Shown here: positions 13,678 through 16,147 of the stretch, in pieces
How positions within the stretch are numbered: position 1 is the first letter of the stretch
Layout: every line of letters begins with the position of its first letter
From: Clostridiaceae bacterium UBA6110
Lineage (GTDB): Bacteria; Bacillota; Clostridia; Clostridiales; Clostridiaceae
Length of the DNA stretch: 16,147 bases
Direction: 5' to 3'
Assembly (NCBI GenBank): GCA_002428415.1
Contig: DIWI01000047.1
Span: forward strand, 1 to 16,147
Position numbers and translations under genes: made by a program
Notes under the pieces: model-generated
The model's database searches: none
What the model was told of the DNA's origin: nothing
What the model saw: the letters and a program-made list of their open reading frames with translations, nothing else

Positions 13678-15607
13678 AATGAGCTCATTCAGCTTGTTTG
13701 CCTTCGATTCTGAAAGGGACGACCTCCTGCATGAACTGCAGAAGTTCGGATATGTGCACTTTTCTGACCTGGCCAATGATGAGGTTCTTAAGGGAGAGGG
13801 ATTGCGTGACGTAATCGTTCCCGAGGGAATTACTGAAGTGGACCAGGATATCGCCAACATAAAGTACGCACTCGAGATACTGTCTAAGAATGACTCGAGG
13901 GAGACCGGATTTAAGGCGATGATCAAAGGCAAGACGAACTTCACACTGGAAGGACTTGAAGAAACAGCAGGTGCATATGACTACAGGCCTGTTTTCGAGA
14001 GTCTGAAGGACAGGATGGGAAAGGTCGAGAGCCTGAACCAGGAGGAGATGAGGCTGAACGCTGCATCCGACGAACTGAAGCCCTGGGTGACACTCGGGTA
14101 TCCGGTAAGTTCGATGAAAGGCTTTAGCCAGAGTGAAGTTTTCACAGGAACAGTCCCGAAGAAACTGAAGGATAAGCTGATGAATGAACTTTTGCCTTTC
14201 GACTACACCTACTATGAGGTGATCAGCGAAGGCAAGGACGAATCCTATCTTCTTGCAATATCATCAAAGGAAGAGAAGGATGCAGTCAACGAGGTACTCA
14301 GGAACAACAGTTTCTCAAGTATCAAAATATCTGGGGATGAGGAACCCGACAAGGAAATGCACAAGTTAGCCGAGAGGCTCAGTGTCCTTAAGTCGGAAAG
14401 GGAAGCCGTAAAGGCTGAGATAAAGGAAATGGCGGTCCATCTGCCTGACCTTGAAGTATACTACGAGTATCTGATGAACAAGAAAGTAAGACTCCATGCT
14501 TCGGAGAACTTCCTGAGGACAGACAGCGTTAATGTGATCAGAGGCTATATCCCCACGGAAATGGCAGGTGACTTCAGGAAGGCTGTGGAGGCGTCCCAGA
14601 AGAACGCCTACTATCTGGATGTCAAGGAAGCTAAAGATGAAAGTGACATACCTATACTTCTGAAGAACAACAAGCTTAACCAGACCTTCGAGTCGCTTAC
14701 AGCGATGTATGCGCTGCCTCAGTACAATGAAATAGACCCGACACCTCTTCTCGCTCCGTTCTACCTGTTCTTCTTCGGAATGATGGTTGCGGATGTAGGA
14801 TATGGTGCCATATTGCTTATAGGAACAGCCGTAATCCTCAAGATTGCGAACCTCGCGGAAAGTACCGAGAAGTTCATAAGGTTCTTCTTCTACCTGAGCA
14901 TACCCACAATGTTCTGGGGTGCCATTTACGGATCCTTCTTCGGAGGGATAATCAAGATACCGGGACTCATCGATCCTGCAAAGGACTATATGATGATACT
15001 CATAATGTCGATCATATTCGGTCTTGTCCATGTATTCTTTGCTCTAGGCGTAAAGGCTTTCCTTTATGTAAGGGCTGGAGACCCGATCGGGGCACTGTTT
15101 GATGCAGGCTTCTGGTATATGGCCCTTATCGGTGCCATAGGCTTCCTGCTTCCAATGTTCCTTGACCTGCCACCGGCAGTCAAGACCATTTCAATGGTCG
15201 TCATGATTATCGGAATGGGCGGAATTGTCGTTACAGGCGGAAGGTCAGCTGAGACAGTAGTCGGAAAGGCTGCAGGCGGACTCTACAGTCTGTATGGAAT
15301 ATCAAGCTACGTAGGGGACTTCGTTTCCTATTCAAGGCTAATGGCGCTCGGACTTTCAGGAGGCTTCATAGCATCAGCGATTAACATGATGATAGGGATG
15401 CTTTCAGGAATGGGAATAATCGGAATACTCTTTGGAGTTGTGCTGTTCGTGGGCGGACAGGCATTCAACATATTCCTGAGTCTGCTCGGCGCTTATGTAC
15501 ATACTTCAAGGCTGACCTATGTTGAATTCTTCGGCAAATTCTATTCAGGTGGCGGAAAGCCCTTCAATTTATTTCAAAATGCTTCAAAATACATCAATTT
15601 AAAGTAG
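13664..15607 (+). CDS. ntpI: V-type ATPase subunit I (membrane stator)
   Basis: A 647-residue membrane subunit that forms the ion half-channels next to the rotor ring and anchors the peripheral stalks. The N-terminal half (to about residue 350) is soluble with coiled-coil stretches (near residues 230-260). The C-terminal half has about seven to eight transmembrane helices, beginning after DPTPLLAPFYLFFFGMMVADVGYG. The essential channel arginine is probably Arg558 in YSRLMALGLSGGF. The length agrees with E. hirae NtpI (about 660). ATG 13664 lies inside the preceding gene; the start MAIVKMSSFSLFAFDSERD is typical of the family, which supports it over the ATG at 13679. The subunit K gene follows after 16 bases. 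Confidence 0.95.
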   Translation: MAIVKMSSFSLFAFDSERDDLLHELQKFGYVHFSDLANDEVLKGEGLRDVIVPEGITEVDQDIANIKYALEILSKNDSRETGFKAMIKGKTNFTLEGLEETAGAYDYRPVFESLKDRMGKVESLNQEEMRLNAASDELKPWVTLGYPVSSMKGFSQSEVFTGTVPKKLKDKLMNELLPFDYTYYEVISEGKDESYLLAISSKEEKDAVNEVLRNNSFSSIKISGDEEPDKEMHKLAERLSVLKSEREAVKAEIKEMAVHLPDLEVYYEYLMNKKVRLHASENFLRTDSVNVIRGYIPTEMAGDFRKAVEASQKNAYYLDVKEAKDESDIPILLKNNKLNQTFESLTAMYALPQYNEIDPTPLLAPFYLFFFGMMVADVGYGAILLIGTAVILKIANLAESTEKFIRFFFYLSIPTMFWGAIYGSFFGGIIKIPGLIDPAKDYMMILIMSIIFGLVHVFFALGVKAFLYVRAGDPIGALFDAGFWYMALIGAIGFLLPMFLDLPPAVKTISMVVMIIGMGGIVVTGGRSAETVVGKAAGGLYSLYGISSYVGDFVSYSRLMALGLSGGFIASAINMMIGMLSGMGIIGILFGVVLFVGGQAFNIFLSLLGAYVHTSRLTYVEFFGKFYSGGGKPFNLFQNASKYINLK

Positions 15608-15623
15608 TTAGGAGGAAATGTAA

Positions 15624-16103
15624 ATGACTTTTTCACAGTTCTTGATTGATAATGGTGGCGTTGTTTTTGCAATACTCGGTATAGCATGTGCGGTAATATT
15701 CTCAGGTTTCGGTTCAGCTAAGGGTGTCGGACTCGTTGGTGAGGCGGCAACAGGACTTATAGTAGAAGAGCCACAGAAGTTCGGTAAATCCCTTGTGCTT
15801 CAGCTTCTTCCAGGTACCCAGGGCCTCTATGGATTCGTTATTGGACTTATGGCGCTCGGACAGCTTGATGCAGGCCTTACTCTTCAGCAGGGAATGTACA
15901 TATTCATGGCATGCCTTCCAGTAGGACTTGTAGGCTGGATTTCAGCTATTGCACAGGGAAGAACAGCTGCTGCAGGACTTGCAATACTTGCAAAGAACGA
16001 AGAGCACTCCACAAAGGGTATAATATACGCCGTAATGGTTGAGACATATGCACTTCTTTCATTCGTCATATCCCTAATACTTCTCAACGCGGTGACTTTC
16101 TAG
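15624..16103 (+). CDS. ntpK: V-type ATPase subunit K, probably Na+-binding rotor proteolipid
   Basis: A 159-residue protein with four transmembrane helices arising from a duplicated two-helix hairpin; about ten copies form the rotor ring. As in E. hirae NtpK, only the second hairpin keeps the ion-binding carboxylate, Glu140 (MVETYALLSF). The other residues corresponding to the E. hirae sodium site are all present with a one-residue offset: Leu62, Thr65 and Gln66 (LLPGTQG), Tyr69 and Gln111 (AIAQGR). This supports Na+ rather than H+ coupling. ATG 15624 follows AGGAGG (15610-15615) by eight bases, one of the best binding sites in the window, which fits the high copy number of this subunit. Confidence 0.96.
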   Translation: MTFSQFLIDNGGVVFAILGIACAVIFSGFGSAKGVGLVGEAATGLIVEEPQKFGKSLVLQLLPGTQGLYGFVIGLMALGQLDAGLTLQQGMYIFMACLPVGLVGWISAIAQGRTAAAGLAILAKNEEHSTKGIIYAVMVETYALLSFVISLILLNAVTF

Positions 16104-16147
16104 GCCTGGCCTGAAAGCTGCAGAGAAAATATAGGAAGGATGTGAGG
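16104..16147 (+). other. Intergenic leader before the next ATPase gene
   Basis: This 44-base tail has no complete gene. AGGAAGG near the end looks like a ribosome binding site for the next operon gene, expected to be subunit E by analogy with other V-ATPase operons; its start codon must lie beyond the window. No terminator follows subunit K. Confidence 0.5.

Noticed and set aside
14366..15031. Long open frame (221 codons) antisense to subunit I
   Set aside because: It lies wholly inside a well-supported ATPase gene, has no recognisable protein features and follows from the strong codon bias of the sense strand.

Overview
The window looks like chromosomal core DNA from a low-to-mid GC clostridial Bacillota. 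Arginine is mostly AGG and isoleucine mostly ATA. Nearly every gene has a strong AGGAGG-type ribosome binding site. The protein families (V-type ATPase operon, M29 aminopeptidase, cytosolic-looking zinc phospholipase C, B12/radical SAM protein of the DUF4080 type, YtgP/SpoVB-like flippase) are those of anaerobic, often amino-acid-fermenting clostridia. I cannot name the genus. I see no rRNA, tRNA, CRISPR array, phage gene or transposase.

Layout. 1-90: two small hairpins with identical loops. 144-629: a thioredoxin-like gene ending at a shared bidirectional terminator (645-696). 667-2409 (minus): an MFS permease preceded by queT, a queuosine-precursor transporter, in one operon. 2495-3964 (minus): pncB, closed by its own terminator. 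4173-5900: a short UvrD/Rep helicase. A promoter overlapping its stop codon is followed by an unusual tandem array of 23-nt hairpin-forming repeats in the leader of a three-gene operon (6018-9204): RluA-family pseudouridine synthase, MurJ/SpoVB-type flippase and a DUF2238-like membrane protein. 9427-10542 (minus): M29 aminopeptidase. 10829-13253: zinc phospholipase C overlapping a cobalamin-binding radical SAM gene. 13351 to the end: the start of a V-type ATPase operon (stalk subunit H/G, then I, then K), which runs off the window.

How the genes relate. pncB (NAD salvage) and queT (queuine/preQ1 uptake) are salvage functions with separate promoters. The V-ATPase operon has the F-I-K start order known from Enterococcus hirae. 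Its K subunit keeps every Na+ ligand of the E. hirae rotor, so the enzyme is probably a sodium pump or sodium-driven synthase. An imperfect Rex-like (NADH-sensing) operator abuts its promoter.

No gene here belongs to a family I would call new. The most interesting signals are non-coding: the 23-nt repeat array (5923-6005), the paired identical-loop hairpins (22-87) and the Rex-like site (13239-13256).
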